From assembly GCA_021159265.1 (NCBI GenBank), contig JAGGSD010000383.1, forward strand, positions 1-8,180: a stretch of 8,180 bases of DNA. The letters are read 5' to 3'. Below are positions 1 to 6,910 of the stretch, piece by piece. The stretch comes from Syntrophobacterales bacterium (GTDB lineage Bacteria > Desulfobacterota > Syntrophia > Syntrophales > UBA6807). Within the stretch, counting starts at the first letter, position 1, and each line of letters starts with the position of its first letter. Made by a program: the position numbers and the translations under genes. The notes under the pieces were generated by a model that worked only from the letters and a program-made list of their open reading frames with translations, was not told where the DNA came from and searched no databases.

Positions 1-62
1 AAGTAACTTGCGGCATAGCTACTCGGGTATCAAACGGCGGGTTGCATTTTTACCATATGGGT

Positions 63-84
63 AGGAGAGGTTTTAGCCTCCCTT
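63..84. repeat. Imperfect hairpin element
   Basis: AGGAGAGG (63-70) pairs with CCTCCCTT (77-84) across a 6-nt loop, with one A-C mismatch and one G-T pair. It is followed at once by a second hairpin. It has no U-tract, so it looks like a dispersed intergenic repeat rather than an intrinsic terminator. Copy number in the genome cannot be seen from here. Confidence 0.5.
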
Positions 85-89
85 CACGG

Positions 90-119
90 TTCGACTGAGC
101 TCATCGCAGGCTCGCCGAA
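90..119. repeat. Imperfect inverted repeat
   Basis: TTCG (90-93) pairs with CGAA (116-119) and GAGC (97-100) with GCTC (110-113), with a small asymmetric bulge between them and a 9-nt loop. The sequence resembles short mobile-like palindromes commonly scattered between genes in environmental proteobacterial genomes. That resemblance is from memory and not verified. Confidence 0.45.
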
Positions 120-165
120 GTTTTACACTGAAACTGAGAATCTATAGCAGTATGTAATTATCGGG

Positions 166-183
166 TTCCCGCTTTCGCGGGAA
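166..183. repeat. REP-like GC hairpin
   Basis: TTCCCGC (166-172) and GCGGGAA (177-183) form a perfect 7-bp stem with a TTTC loop, followed by TGAC. The core matches the widespread class of palindromic repeats with ATTCCC/GGGAAT ends, such as the dRS3-like elements of Neisseria and similar sequences in many proteobacteria. There is no U-tract on the plus side. A role as a transcript stabiliser or recombination site is possible but not shown. Confidence 0.6.
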
Positions 184-367
184 TGACGAATTGACAAGTT
201 TTTGATTTTTTCCGAAACCATCGAATTTGTTACTTGAAAAATATCCTCAAAATATTTTAGTCTTGCAGTAGTAATTTCCCATTACATAACGGGCTCTTGA
301 TTTTATCAGTATGGTCGCTGTTGTAGATCCTGCCTGTATTTTACACAGTGGTTATCGTAGGAATATT

Positions 368-1438
368 ATGTTTAAAAAACTCAAAGGTATTGAAGAAAGG
401 TATAATGAGCTGGAGGAAATGTTAAGCGATCCCGAGATAGTGAAGAATCGCTTAGAGTTTCAGAAGTGTGCGAAAGAATATGCCGACCTTTCCGATGTAG
501 TACGAAATTTTAGAAAATATGAAAAGACGTGTATGCAGCTTGAGGAGAACCAGGAACTTCTTCGCGAGAGCGATGAAGAGTTAAAAGAATTAATAAAAGA
601 AGAAATTTCTCAACTTCGAGAAGAACGTGAGAATCTGCAAAATAAGTTAAAGATCCTTTTACTTCCAAACGATCCAAATGATGACAGGAATGTCTTTTTA
701 GAAATCAGAGCCGGTACAGGCGGGGAAGAAGCAGGACTTTTCGTTACGGATCTCTTTCGTATGTATGCGCGATATGCGGAGATGTCTGGTTGGAAAGCGG
801 AGGTTGTCAGTTCCAGCCCTTCAGGTGGTGTGGGGGGATTCAAAGAGATCATTATCCTGGTAGAGGGGAAAGGCGCGTATAGTAAATTAAAATATGAGAG
901 CGGTGTTCACCGTGTGCAAAGAGTTCCTGTTACAGAAGCTCAGGGAAGGATACATACCTCTGCGGTGACCGTGGCGGTTCTTCCCGAAGCGGAAGATGTG
1001 GAAATCTCTATAGATCCAAACGATCTGAGAATAGATGTTTATCACTCAACGGGGCATGGGGGTCAGAGTGTCAACACGACAGACTCTGCCGTCAGGATTA
1101 CACATATCCCCACAGGGTTGGTTGTTACATGTCAGGATGAAAAATCGCAACATAAAAACAGGGCAAAGGCTATGAAAGTGCTCCGGGCAAGACTCCTTGA
1201 TCAAATGAGAGAAGAGCAAAATACACAAATTTCGCAAACAAGAAAAAACCAGGTAGGGAGTGGTGACAGGAGTGAAAGGATAAGAACATATAATTTTCCT
1301 CAGGGACGGGTAACTGATCACCGGATTGGTCTTACTCTTTACAATTTAGAAAATATTCTTGCCGGAGACATTCAGAACATCATCGATGCTCTTGTAACCT
1401 ATTACCAGGCCGAATTGTTAAAGGCCTCTGCTTTTTAA
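368..1438 (+). CDS. prfA: Peptide chain release factor 1 (RF1)
   Basis: Recognises UAA and UAG stop codons in the ribosomal A site and triggers hydrolysis of peptidyl-tRNA. The 356-aa product has the family's usual length. An N-terminal helical domain (about residues 1-100) is rich in Glu, Lys and Arg. A PVT tripeptide at 187-189 is the RF1-type codon-reading motif (RF2 has SPF). The catalytic GGQ loop is at 231-233, followed by the conserved VNTTDSAVRITH, CQDEKSQHKN and YNFPQGRVTDHR blocks. I chose the ATG at 368 because AGGA at 359-362 sits 5 nt upstream and MFKKL matches a normal RF1 N-terminus; the in-frame ATG at 311 would add 19 unrelated residues and has no binding site. The Gln of GGQ is normally methylated by PrmC, whose gene usually follows prfA but is absent here. 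The residue before GGQ is His rather than the common Ala or Pro. Identification is very secure. Confidence 0.97.
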   Translation: MFKKLKGIEERYNELEEMLSDPEIVKNRLEFQKCAKEYADLSDVVRNFRKYEKTCMQLEENQELLRESDEELKELIKEEISQLREERENLQNKLKILLLPNDPNDDRNVFLEIRAGTGGEEAGLFVTDLFRMYARYAEMSGWKAEVVSSSPSGGVGGFKEIIILVEGKGAYSKLKYESGVHRVQRVPVTEAQGRIHTSAVTVAVLPEAEDVEISIDPNDLRIDVYHSTGHGGQSVNTTDSAVRITHIPTGLVVTCQDEKSQHKNRAKAMKVLRARLLDQMREEQNTQISQTRKNQVGSGDRSERIRTYNFPQGRVTDHRIGLTLYNLENILAGDIQNIIDALVTYYQAELLKASAF

Positions 1439-1597
1439 AAAAACCCGACCTTGTCTCATTTCGTAACTCAGGAACTGAATATCACTTAAAAGGCAACCTT
1501 ATGCAAAGTATTACTGCTGGAGAGTGTTGGAGTAATTTTGTCTGAGATGCCTGTTCCTCATTACTTGATTAACCACGGGAAGGAAATTTTGTATTAA

Positions 1598-2971
1598 ATG
1601 AACATTGCTATAATTGGAATATTTCTTGTTGGGATGATTCTTATCGGTCTCTTCAGTATGAAGAAGATCAAGGATACATCAAGTTACTTTGTCGCAGATC
1701 GTAACGGCAGCAGTACTGCCGTAACAGGCTCTCTTCTGGCAACGATAATGGGCGGGTCAAGCACTATCGGTATTGCCGGGCTCGGATACTCTAAAGGCCT
1801 TGTAGGGGCATGGTGGATGCTTGCTGGAACCATAGGCATGCTGATCCTTTCTTTATGGCTTGCCAAAAAGGTTAGGAATTATGCTGTTTTTACCCTCCCC
1901 GAGATCCTGGAAAAGCAATATGGAGGAAATACGACGAAATTCATTGCTTCTCTCCTGATTGCTACGGCATGGCTCGGAATCATTGCGGGACAAATTATTG
2001 CCGCGGGAAAGATTTTATCCGTACTTTTCCCGGAACAATTAAATCTGTTGATGACCATGGCAGCATCTGTTTTTATCATTTACACTGTCCTTGGCGGTCA
2101 ATATTCTATATTGAGGACCGATTTTATACAATCCATCATCATCATTGCGGGGTTACTTACGTGTCTGACAATAAGTGTGTCTGCGGCCGGTGGATTCGCG
2201 GCAATGGCGAGAAAACTCCCCGAATCCTATTTTTCATTTCCCGTTTCTGACGCTTTTGGCTGGACTGATCTCATGACATTCCTCCTGTTTGTAGGCACGT
2301 CTTACCTTGTCGGCCCCGATATTTATTCAAGGATATTCTGCGCTAAAAGCCCCGAGATTGCCAAAAAATCCATTATGCTGGCTGCGGTTGCAATGATTCC
2401 TATAGCCTTTTCCATTGCTTTAATAGGAATAACGGCGCGTGTCATACTGCCGGGAATCCCTGCAGAAAGCGCATTTCCGGCGCTTATCATGAACACCATA
2501 CCCGCCGGTCTGAATGGGCTGGCAATAGCGGCTCTCCTGGCTGCGGTGATGTCCTCGGCAGACACATGCCTCCTGACGACAAGCACTATTGTTGCGGCGG
2601 ATGTTATCAACCCTGTCTTTAAATCAACCATTAATGAAAAAGCTCTTCTTGCGATAACAAGAATTGGAGTCATCGTAATCGGGATTATTTCACTCTTGAT
2701 TGCCCTGAAGTTGAGAGGTGTCATTGCTTCTCTGCTGTTAGGCTATACCGTATACACCGGTGGTCTTGTAATGCCGGTCCTCTTTGGATTTTACAGAAAG
2801 AAGTTGCAATTAAATGCTCTGGGAGTTATAGCTGCCATCGCAGGTGGTGGAGTGATGGGGCTGTTTCTGAAACTATCAGGCCACAATGACCTCGCACTCC
2901 TGACATTTCCCGTATCCGCTATTCTTCTCTTTGCGGGAAGTTATGCCGCACGCCTTATGGGGAAGAAATGA
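1598..2971 (+). CDS. Sodium:solute symporter (SSF family)
   Basis: Predicted inner-membrane Na+-coupled transporter of the SSS/SSF family (PutP, PanF and SGLT relatives); the substrate cannot be told from sequence. The 457-aa protein has about 13 hydrophobic segments and a short C-terminus. Family marks include the glycine- and serine-rich early helix GSLLATIMGGSS (44-55), the GGQYSILRTDFIQS signature (166-179), a positively charged loop SRIFCAKSPEIAKKS (244-258), and AVMSSADTCLL (316-326), which aligns with the Na2-site helix of PutP (AVMST, Ser340/Thr341). An AAGGAA-like binding site lies at 1580-1585, rather far (about 12-13 nt) from the ATG; no better start is in frame. It lies 159 bp after prfA and 13 nt before the exoribonuclease gene, so transcription is probably shared with the latter. 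No partner enzyme in the window hints at a substrate. Confidence 0.9.
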   Translation: MNIAIIGIFLVGMILIGLFSMKKIKDTSSYFVADRNGSSTAVTGSLLATIMGGSSTIGIAGLGYSKGLVGAWWMLAGTIGMLILSLWLAKKVRNYAVFTLPEILEKQYGGNTTKFIASLLIATAWLGIIAGQIIAAGKILSVLFPEQLNLLMTMAASVFIIYTVLGGQYSILRTDFIQSIIIIAGLLTCLTISVSAAGGFAAMARKLPESYFSFPVSDAFGWTDLMTFLLFVGTSYLVGPDIYSRIFCAKSPEIAKKSIMLAAVAMIPIAFSIALIGITARVILPGIPAESAFPALIMNTIPAGLNGLAIAALLAAVMSSADTCLLTTSTIVAADVINPVFKSTINEKALLAITRIGVIVIGIISLLIALKLRGVIASLLLGYTVYTGGLVMPVLFGFYRKKLQLNALGVIAAIAGGGVMGLFLKLSGHNDLALLTFPVSAILLFAGSYAARLMGKK

Positions 2972-2984
2972 TGAGAGGAAATTT

Positions 2985-3851
2985 ATGTTCATGAAAAATG
3001 GTTGGATGTGGGTCGATAATCAAGAAAAACTGAAAATTGCCATGGATAACATACAAGGTTCTTCCTTCATTGGCATTGATACGGAGTATGACTCCTTCAG
3101 GTACTTTAAAGAAAAACTCTGCCTCATTCAAATAAATAACGGATCAGCAGCTTACCTTTTTGATCCTTTTGAAAATCTGGATATTTCTTTTTTAGGGGAT
3201 ATTTTTACAGACTCCAAAGCTGTTAAAATTGTACATTCCGGTGATAATGATATACGGATTTTAAGCAGAGATTACAGCTTTCAGTTTAAGAATATCTTTG
3301 ATACTCAGAGGGCCGCCTCGGTTTTGGGATTAACACATCTTTCTCTCTCAAATGTTGTTTACCATTACCTCGGAATAACATTGAATAAACCCAAAAAAGT
3401 GCAGCGGTCACGGTGGGAAGCCCGGCCCCTTACAAAAGAACAGTTGATCTACGCGGTTGAAGACACCATTTATCTGATAGATTTGTATCGCACACTCAAA
3501 GACAGGTTGAAAGTAGAAGGACTGGGGAAAAGAGCTCATGAAATCTTCACTGAAGTGGGGGCTGCAAGATGGAAAGAAAAAACTCTTGATCCCGATGGGT
3601 ATCTGAAAATCAGAGGGTGTCAGGAACTGAATGAAAACCAGCGGCAACGATTAAAAGCGCTGTTTCGCTGGCGTTTTGAAAAGGCGAGAGAAACTAACAG
3701 GGCACGATTTATGATTTTATCGGATAATAATCTAATCGATTTATCAAAAAAGAAAATTACCACACTTGACTCATTAACTAAATCGTGTGTCCTTTCTCCC
3801 GTAAAATTGAAAGAATCCGGTCCTGAAATATTAAAAGTTTTAAATCAGTGA
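2985..3851 (+). CDS. rnd: RNase D-like 3'-5' exoribonuclease with HRDC domain
   Basis: Likely trims 3' ends of tRNA precursors and other structured RNAs in the cytoplasm. The 288-aa product has a DEDDy exonuclease fold: motif I IDTEYD gives Asp32 and Glu34, motif II HSGDND gives Asp89, and motif III YAVED gives Tyr156 and Asp160, so all metal-binding residues and the Tyr are present. A single HRDC nucleic-acid-binding domain covers about 207-288. E. coli RNase D is about 375 aa with two HRDC domains, so this is the shorter single-HRDC form common outside the enterics. I chose the ATG at 2985 because AGGA at 2976-2979 is 5 nt upstream; the in-frame ATG at 2931 lies inside the symporter gene, and the ATG at 2991 is less well spaced. 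Its stop overlaps by 7 bp the stop of the convergent gene on the other strand. Confidence 0.92.
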   Translation: MFMKNGWMWVDNQEKLKIAMDNIQGSSFIGIDTEYDSFRYFKEKLCLIQINNGSAAYLFDPFENLDISFLGDIFTDSKAVKIVHSGDNDIRILSRDYSFQFKNIFDTQRAASVLGLTHLSLSNVVYHYLGITLNKPKKVQRSRWEARPLTKEQLIYAVEDTIYLIDLYRTLKDRLKVEGLGKRAHEIFTEVGAARWKEKTLDPDGYLKIRGCQELNENQRQRLKALFRWRFEKARETNRARFMILSDNNLIDLSKKKITTLDSLTKSCVLSPVKLKESGPEILKVLNQ

Positions 3852-4489
3852 TCGGTGAAGGCATAGGCTATAAAGCTTCCATCATGACTCAGGCTGATAT
3901 CAACCATCGCCGCCCTGCCTTTGATGGACACTGTTGGAGGTCCCAAACCACAAGACTCTCTGAAACGGCGGATGTCAATATTTGCTATGTCCTGATCAAG
4001 ATATGAAGATATGGCTTTCTTTGCCAGTTGCCTTACCTTTGATGATGGGCTGTCTGTCGAAAAATGGAAATCATTTCCCCGGCTGATTTTATGCACACCC
4101 TGGATAACCGAGTTAATCATTTCCGATTTTCCTGTGATTCCAATGCAATGTACGTAATCCTCATTTATAAAAAGCCTGATAGATACAGGATCATAGGGTG
4201 TTTCGACTACCCCGGATATAAAGGATGCTTTCATTATGATACTATCCGGATTGTTCAACTGCACTCCATACCTTCGGGGTACAGAGATGGCTTCAGAGTG
4301 TGATTTACGAACGGCCTTGTATGCCGTTTCTTTCCCCGCCCACAGGCTCCATAAAAGTAAATCCGGTTCGCTGCAATTCAAGATTTGTTGTTTTTCGTAT
4401 GCGCTGAAAACTCGATTAATGAAGCGCGTATCCCGGCTTTTCCCCTTCCCCTGAGGATCGTTCAAGTCCACAATATCGTTGCCTATCAA
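3845..4489 (-). CDS. 4'-phosphopantetheinyl transferase
   Basis: Transfers the phosphopantetheine arm of CoA to a serine of an acyl carrier protein, presumably the one encoded upstream in the same operon. The 214-aa protein opens with GNDIVDL (residues 3-9; Asp5 is the expected metal ligand), has LWAGKETAYKAV at 49-60 (the WxxKExxxK motif; Lys53, Glu54, Lys58), and ends with DISLSHDGSFIAYAF (197-211). These blocks are as in AcpS, but an extra region of about 80-90 residues lies between the second and third, making it longer than the roughly 120-aa AcpS and close to the size of a single-chain enzyme. The start codon is TTG at 4487-4489: a stop lies only about 12 codons upstream, GNDIVDL must be included, and GGAGAAGGA is 5 nt before it. 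The first 74 bp overlap the acyltransferase gene out of frame, implying coupled translation. Last gene of the cassette. Confidence 0.88.
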   Translation of the reverse strand: MIGNDIVDLNDPQGKGKSRDTRFINRVFSAYEKQQILNCSEPDLLLWSLWAGKETAYKAVRKSHSEAISVPRRYGVQLNNPDSIIMKASFISGVVETPYDPVSIRLFINEDYVHCIGITGKSEMINSVIQGVHKISRGNDFHFSTDSPSSKVRQLAKKAISSYLDQDIANIDIRRFRESCGLGPPTVSIKGRAAMVDISLSHDGSFIAYAFTDH

Positions 4490-5210
4490 AATAGTCCTTC
4501 TCCATTCGGGCCAGCCGTTTTACAATCTGCTCCGCGCAATCTCTTTGCGCTTTCAGCCCCTTACTCTCGGTATACGGTTCAAATGTTTCTACTTTCATGG
4601 TGAAAAGTTCACCAAATCGGGGAATATTACTGTATGTATCCTGTCCATCACCACGCAGGTAGATGCACATAACATGGCAATCGGAACTACTATTTACCAA
4701 ACGGCCTACTCCATAGGAAAAGTTTTTCGTATCCACACGGCCTGTCCGGGAACGTTTCCCCTCAGGGAAAATAAGCAGACTCTCCCCCTTCTTCAAGAGA
4801 TAGGCACACTTGTCCATGGTGGATTTTATCTTCTTTCGATCTCCGCCACGACTTACGGGAATACACTTTACCAGGTAACAGATAATTGCCAGAAAAACAT
4901 TGCTCTGAAAATTTGCACTCTCCGGGAGGTTCCAGGGGAGTATTCTGTAATTAAGCATATAACGATGCAGGGGCGCCATGGCATAAGCCAGAACCACTGA
5001 ATCTATCATGGTCAGATGATTGGGGCATATCATCCAGGGACCCCTGTGTTTCGCAAGCAGGGATCTGACTTCCTTCCTCGTTTTGCTCAGGTTTCTTACT
5101 CTGTACCTCATGAGTTTTATCGCAAGAAAAGTAAGGGGACCGACAACGAAAACCGACAGGCTTCCCAAGATAAACTGCAGGTACAGGAAACATTTTGTTG
5201 TCCTTTTCAT
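4416..5210 (-). CDS. PlsC-like 1-acyl-glycerol-3-phosphate acyltransferase family protein
   Basis: Membrane-associated acyltransferase that moves an acyl chain from acyl-ACP or acyl-CoA to a glycerolipid-type or other hydroxyl acceptor. The 264-aa protein has one N-terminal hydrophobic segment (about 8-33), the catalytic HX4D motif NHLTMID (His65, Asp70), and FPEGKRSRTG (148-157), the acceptor-phosphate binding block of the PlsC family. The ATG follows the carrier-protein stop by 8 bp; AAGG formed with the stop codon (TAAGG) serves as binding site 6 nt upstream. The last 24 codons overlap the phosphopantetheinyl transferase gene; this tail is polar and looks unconserved. General phospholipid synthesis is possible, but its place beside a dedicated carrier protein suggests it offloads the cassette's own product (inference). 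Confidence 0.88.
   Translation of the reverse strand: MKRTTKCFLYLQFILGSLSVFVVGPLTFLAIKLMRYRVRNLSKTRKEVRSLLAKHRGPWMICPNHLTMIDSVVLAYAMAPLHRYMLNYRILPWNLPESANFQSNVFLAIICYLVKCIPVSRGGDRKKIKSTMDKCAYLLKKGESLLIFPEGKRSRTGRVDTKNFSYGVGRLVNSSSDCHVMCIYLRGDGQDTYSNIPRFGELFTMKVETFEPYTESKGLKAQRDCAEQIVKRLARMEKDYFDRQRYCGLERSSGEGEKPGYALH
4495..4503 (-). promoter_or_regulatory. Strong ribosome binding site deciding a TTG start
   Basis: On the minus strand GGAGAAGGA ends 5 nt before TTG at 4489. It lies inside the acyltransferase coding sequence. The only other in-frame start-like codon after the upstream stop is ATT directly before the TTG, so this site fixes the start of the phosphopantetheinyl transferase. Confidence 0.75.
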
Positions 5211-5218
5211 GGATTGCC

Positions 5219-5467
5219 TTAGTTCAGCTTCTTCTGTATGACATCCACAGCATCCCCTATGGTCCTGATCTTGTCGGCATCATCATCATCGATTTCAATA
5301 TCAAATACATCTTCACACTTTATGATAACATCTACCAGCCGTGCGGAATTGACCTTGAGGTCATCGAGGATATGTGTATCTTTTGTCGCGTTTTCCAGCA
5401 AAGCCGGGTCCTTAATGTACGGTTTGAGTATATTTACCATCTCTTGAAAAATTTGCTTTTCGTCCAT
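5219..5467 (-). CDS. Acyl carrier protein
   Basis: Small acidic carrier (82 aa) that would hold the growing acyl chain as a thioester on phosphopantetheine. It has the typical helix I to IV pattern, an acidic helix III region (CEDVFDIEIDDDDADKI, about 51-67) and a C-terminal IGDAVDVIQKKL. The attachment site reads VNSARLVDV, with Ser41 as the likely modified residue; the classic Asp-Ser-Leu is replaced by Asn-Ser-Ala. An AAGGAG binding site lies at 5476-5481, 8 nt before the ATG. It follows the ketosynthase gene after a 168-bp gap and precedes the acyltransferase by 8 bp. The altered motif suggests a dedicated rather than the general fatty-acid ACP; a separate housekeeping acpP would be expected elsewhere. 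Confidence 0.9.
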   Translation of the reverse strand: MDEKQIFQEMVNILKPYIKDPALLENATKDTHILDDLKVNSARLVDVIIKCEDVFDIEIDDDDADKIRTIGDAVDVIQKKLN

Positions 5468-5635
5468 TCTTTATTCTCCTTAATTAAAATAGTTTAAAGT
5501 TCCGGTTCTTTCAAATCCATAGAACAATCCCAGGTTTTTGGCTAACGACCCATGAACCGACATTATGTGTCCTTCGCAGGTCTCTCTGGGGTGAACTGCA
5601 ACTCGAAACTTGAAACTTGCAACCAGAAACCGATT
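5468..5635. other. Gap inside the fatty-acid-like operon
   Basis: The only sizeable gap (168 bp) in the minus-strand cassette. Its far end, right after the ketosynthase stop, is a heptameric repeat array. The part near the carrier protein is AT-rich and holds its ribosome binding site. No small gene or clear terminator hairpin with a U-tract was seen. It could hold an internal promoter for the last three genes, but no candidate is convincing. Confidence 0.6.
5598..5632. repeat. Heptameric tandem repeat array, five units
   Basis: Five 7-bp units follow one another without interruption: GCAACTC, GAAACTT, GAAACTT, GCAACCA, GAAACCG. The G.AAC core keeps its phase throughout. The array starts 3 nt beyond the ketosynthase stop codon. 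It resembles short tandemly repeated sequences with 7-bp units known from other bacteria. Confidence 0.7.
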
Positions 5636-6910
5636 TCATCCTTCCCACTTCTTAAAAATCAGGCAGCTGTTAACATCTCCAAAGCCGAAGCATGCCTTGG
5701 CTATGATTTTTAACTCCGGGTATTCCATTACTTTGTGAGGAATCTTATCTGCAAACGCCTCAATTTCAGGATGCACATCTTCACAGTTGACAGATGGATG
5801 CAAAAAACCATTATACAACTGCAAGACAACGGCGACACTCTCGATGGCTCCCGCTGCTCCCAGACAGTGACCGATCATCGACTTGGTAGAGTTTATGTGC
5901 GGAAAATCCTCAGGCCCTCTATTGAGCGCCCGTGACCAGTTGTTTATCTCCGATGGATCGGCAAACGTTGCCGTCAGGTGGCCGTTGATCGCGTCGATTT
6001 CATCAGGGGTGATATTCGCATCGGCCATAGCGCCTTTTATGCAGCGTTGCACCCCCTCCGGATTCGGCGCAGTCATGGAACCGCCGTTCCGTTGTCCCCC
6101 GCTATTCACAACCCCACCAAGTATTTCTGCGTAAATTTTCGCGCCCCTGTCAAGGGCTGTTTCCAAATCTTCAAGAACCAATACGGCCCCTCCCGCACCG
6201 GGAACAAAGCCGTTTGCCGAGGCGCTCATCGGGCGGGAACCCTTCTCCGGTTGATCGTTGAACTTGCGCGCGATAACACGCATGGAATCGAATCCGCCCC
6301 ATATATAAGGAGATGCGCCTTCAGATCCACCTGCCAGCATCCGCTTTGCCAGTCCTGCTCGTATCCTCCACATTGCATCCACAATGGCTTCTGTCCCGGT
6401 GCTGCAGGCGGAAGAATTTGATGTCACCTTGTTTCCCAAAGCCAGCAGCCCCCCCACACGAGCGCTCGTCCCACTGTTCATGACCTGCTCGACAATCCTG
6501 CTTCCCATGCGTCTGACCTTTCCTTCATCGACCATAGGAATAAGTCTTTCCGCAATCGTATCCATACCGCCGATACCACAACCGAGAATAGCGCCTGTGT
6601 CCCAGTCCACCTGATCGTTATCATCAGACCATGTAAATCCCGCATCCTGCCACGCATCGACAGCAGACACGGATATATATCCGATATTATCGTTCATGGA
6701 AAGGAGCTTTTCGTGGTCGAAATAACTCTTGCGAATATCGTCAAAGTTCTCCGGCATGCCCCCAATCTGGCATGAAAACTTGAGTTCCTGTAGTTTGGGA
6801 AAGAATCGGATTCCTGACCGACCCTCGCGCAAGGCCTGTTCAAAATTCTTTAACCCGTGTCCGTTTGGCGCCGTAACGCCCATTCCTGTGATAACAACTC
6901 TACTTCTCAT
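5636..6910 (-). CDS. Beta-ketoacyl-ACP synthase, divergent FabF-like
   Basis: Condenses an acyl chain with a malonyl-ACP extender, releasing CO2. The 424-aa protein has the thiolase fold pattern of the KAS I/II group. The active-site Cys169 is in SNSSACSTGTEA, His311 in NGHLTAT, and Lys343 and His348 in KSMIGHCLGAAGAIES, so the Cys-His-His triad is complete and the enzyme should be a true condensing enzyme, not a chain-length factor. It departs from housekeeping FabF at NGHLTAT (usually NAHGTST) and at the C-terminal GFGDVNS (usually GFGGTNA). From memory these variants mark a ketosynthase subfamily found in specialised lipid or pigment clusters of Bacteroidetes and some proteobacteria; not verified. 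The start ATG is supported by AAAGGAG at 6920-6926, 9 nt upstream within the dehydratase gene, which it overlaps by 11 bp. Confidence 0.93.
   Translation of the reverse strand: MRSRVVITGMGVTAPNGHGLKNFEQALREGRSGIRFFPKLQELKFSCQIGGMPENFDDIRKSYFDHEKLLSMNDNIGYISVSAVDAWQDAGFTWSDDNDQVDWDTGAILGCGIGGMDTIAERLIPMVDEGKVRRMGSRIVEQVMNSGTSARVGGLLALGNKVTSNSSACSTGTEAIVDAMWRIRAGLAKRMLAGGSEGASPYIWGGFDSMRVIARKFNDQPEKGSRPMSASANGFVPGAGGAVLVLEDLETALDRGAKIYAEILGGVVNSGGQRNGGSMTAPNPEGVQRCIKGAMADANITPDEIDAINGHLTATFADPSEINNWSRALNRGPEDFPHINSTKSMIGHCLGAAGAIESVAVVLQLYNGFLHPSVNCEDVHPEIEAFADKIPHKVMEYPELKIIAKACFGFGDVNSCLIFKKWEG

Larger units (their letters stand above)
1..367. other. Repeat-rich intergenic leader before prfA
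   Basis: No convincing gene lies here. The stretch holds three small hairpin-forming elements (listed separately) and then an AT-rich stretch from about 190 to 310. A TTGACA hexamer at 191-196 looks like a -35 box, but no acceptable -10 box follows at 16-18 bp, so I do not call a promoter. The real prfA promoter could lie anywhere in 190-350. An ATG at 311 is in frame with prfA but has no ribosome binding site. Confidence 0.7.

Noticed and set aside
191..219. TTGACA as a -35 box for prfA
   Set aside because: No acceptable -10 hexamer at 16-18 bp spacing.
311..367. N-terminal extension of RF1 from the ATG at 311
   Set aside because: No ribosome binding site, 19 residues unlike any RF1 N-terminus, and a well-spaced AGGA precedes the ATG at 368.
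368..1438. Release factor 2 or PrmC-independent rescue factor (ArfB)
   Set aside because: It has PVT rather than SPF, no programmed frameshift, and a full-length RF1 architecture.
1510..1536. ATTACT/AGTAAT inverted repeat as prfA terminator
   Set aside because: Only 6 AT-rich base pairs with a 15-nt loop and a weak T run; too unstable.
2931..2984. Earlier RNase D start overlapping the symporter gene
   Set aside because: It lies in another frame of conserved transporter sequence, has no good binding site, and the ATG at 2985 has AGGA 5 nt upstream.
4479..5000. 173-codon plus-strand open frame
   Set aside because: It is antisense to the acyltransferase, whose HX4D and FPEG motifs are unmistakable; it shows no recognisable domain.
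5486..5514. Promoter for the carrier protein on the minus strand (TTGAAA, 17 bp, TATTTT)
   Set aside because: Boxes and spacing look good, but the predicted start of transcription near 5479 would fall inside the AAGGAG ribosome binding site.
5978..6421. 147-codon plus-strand open frame
   Set aside because: Antisense shadow of the ketosynthase, with no family motif.
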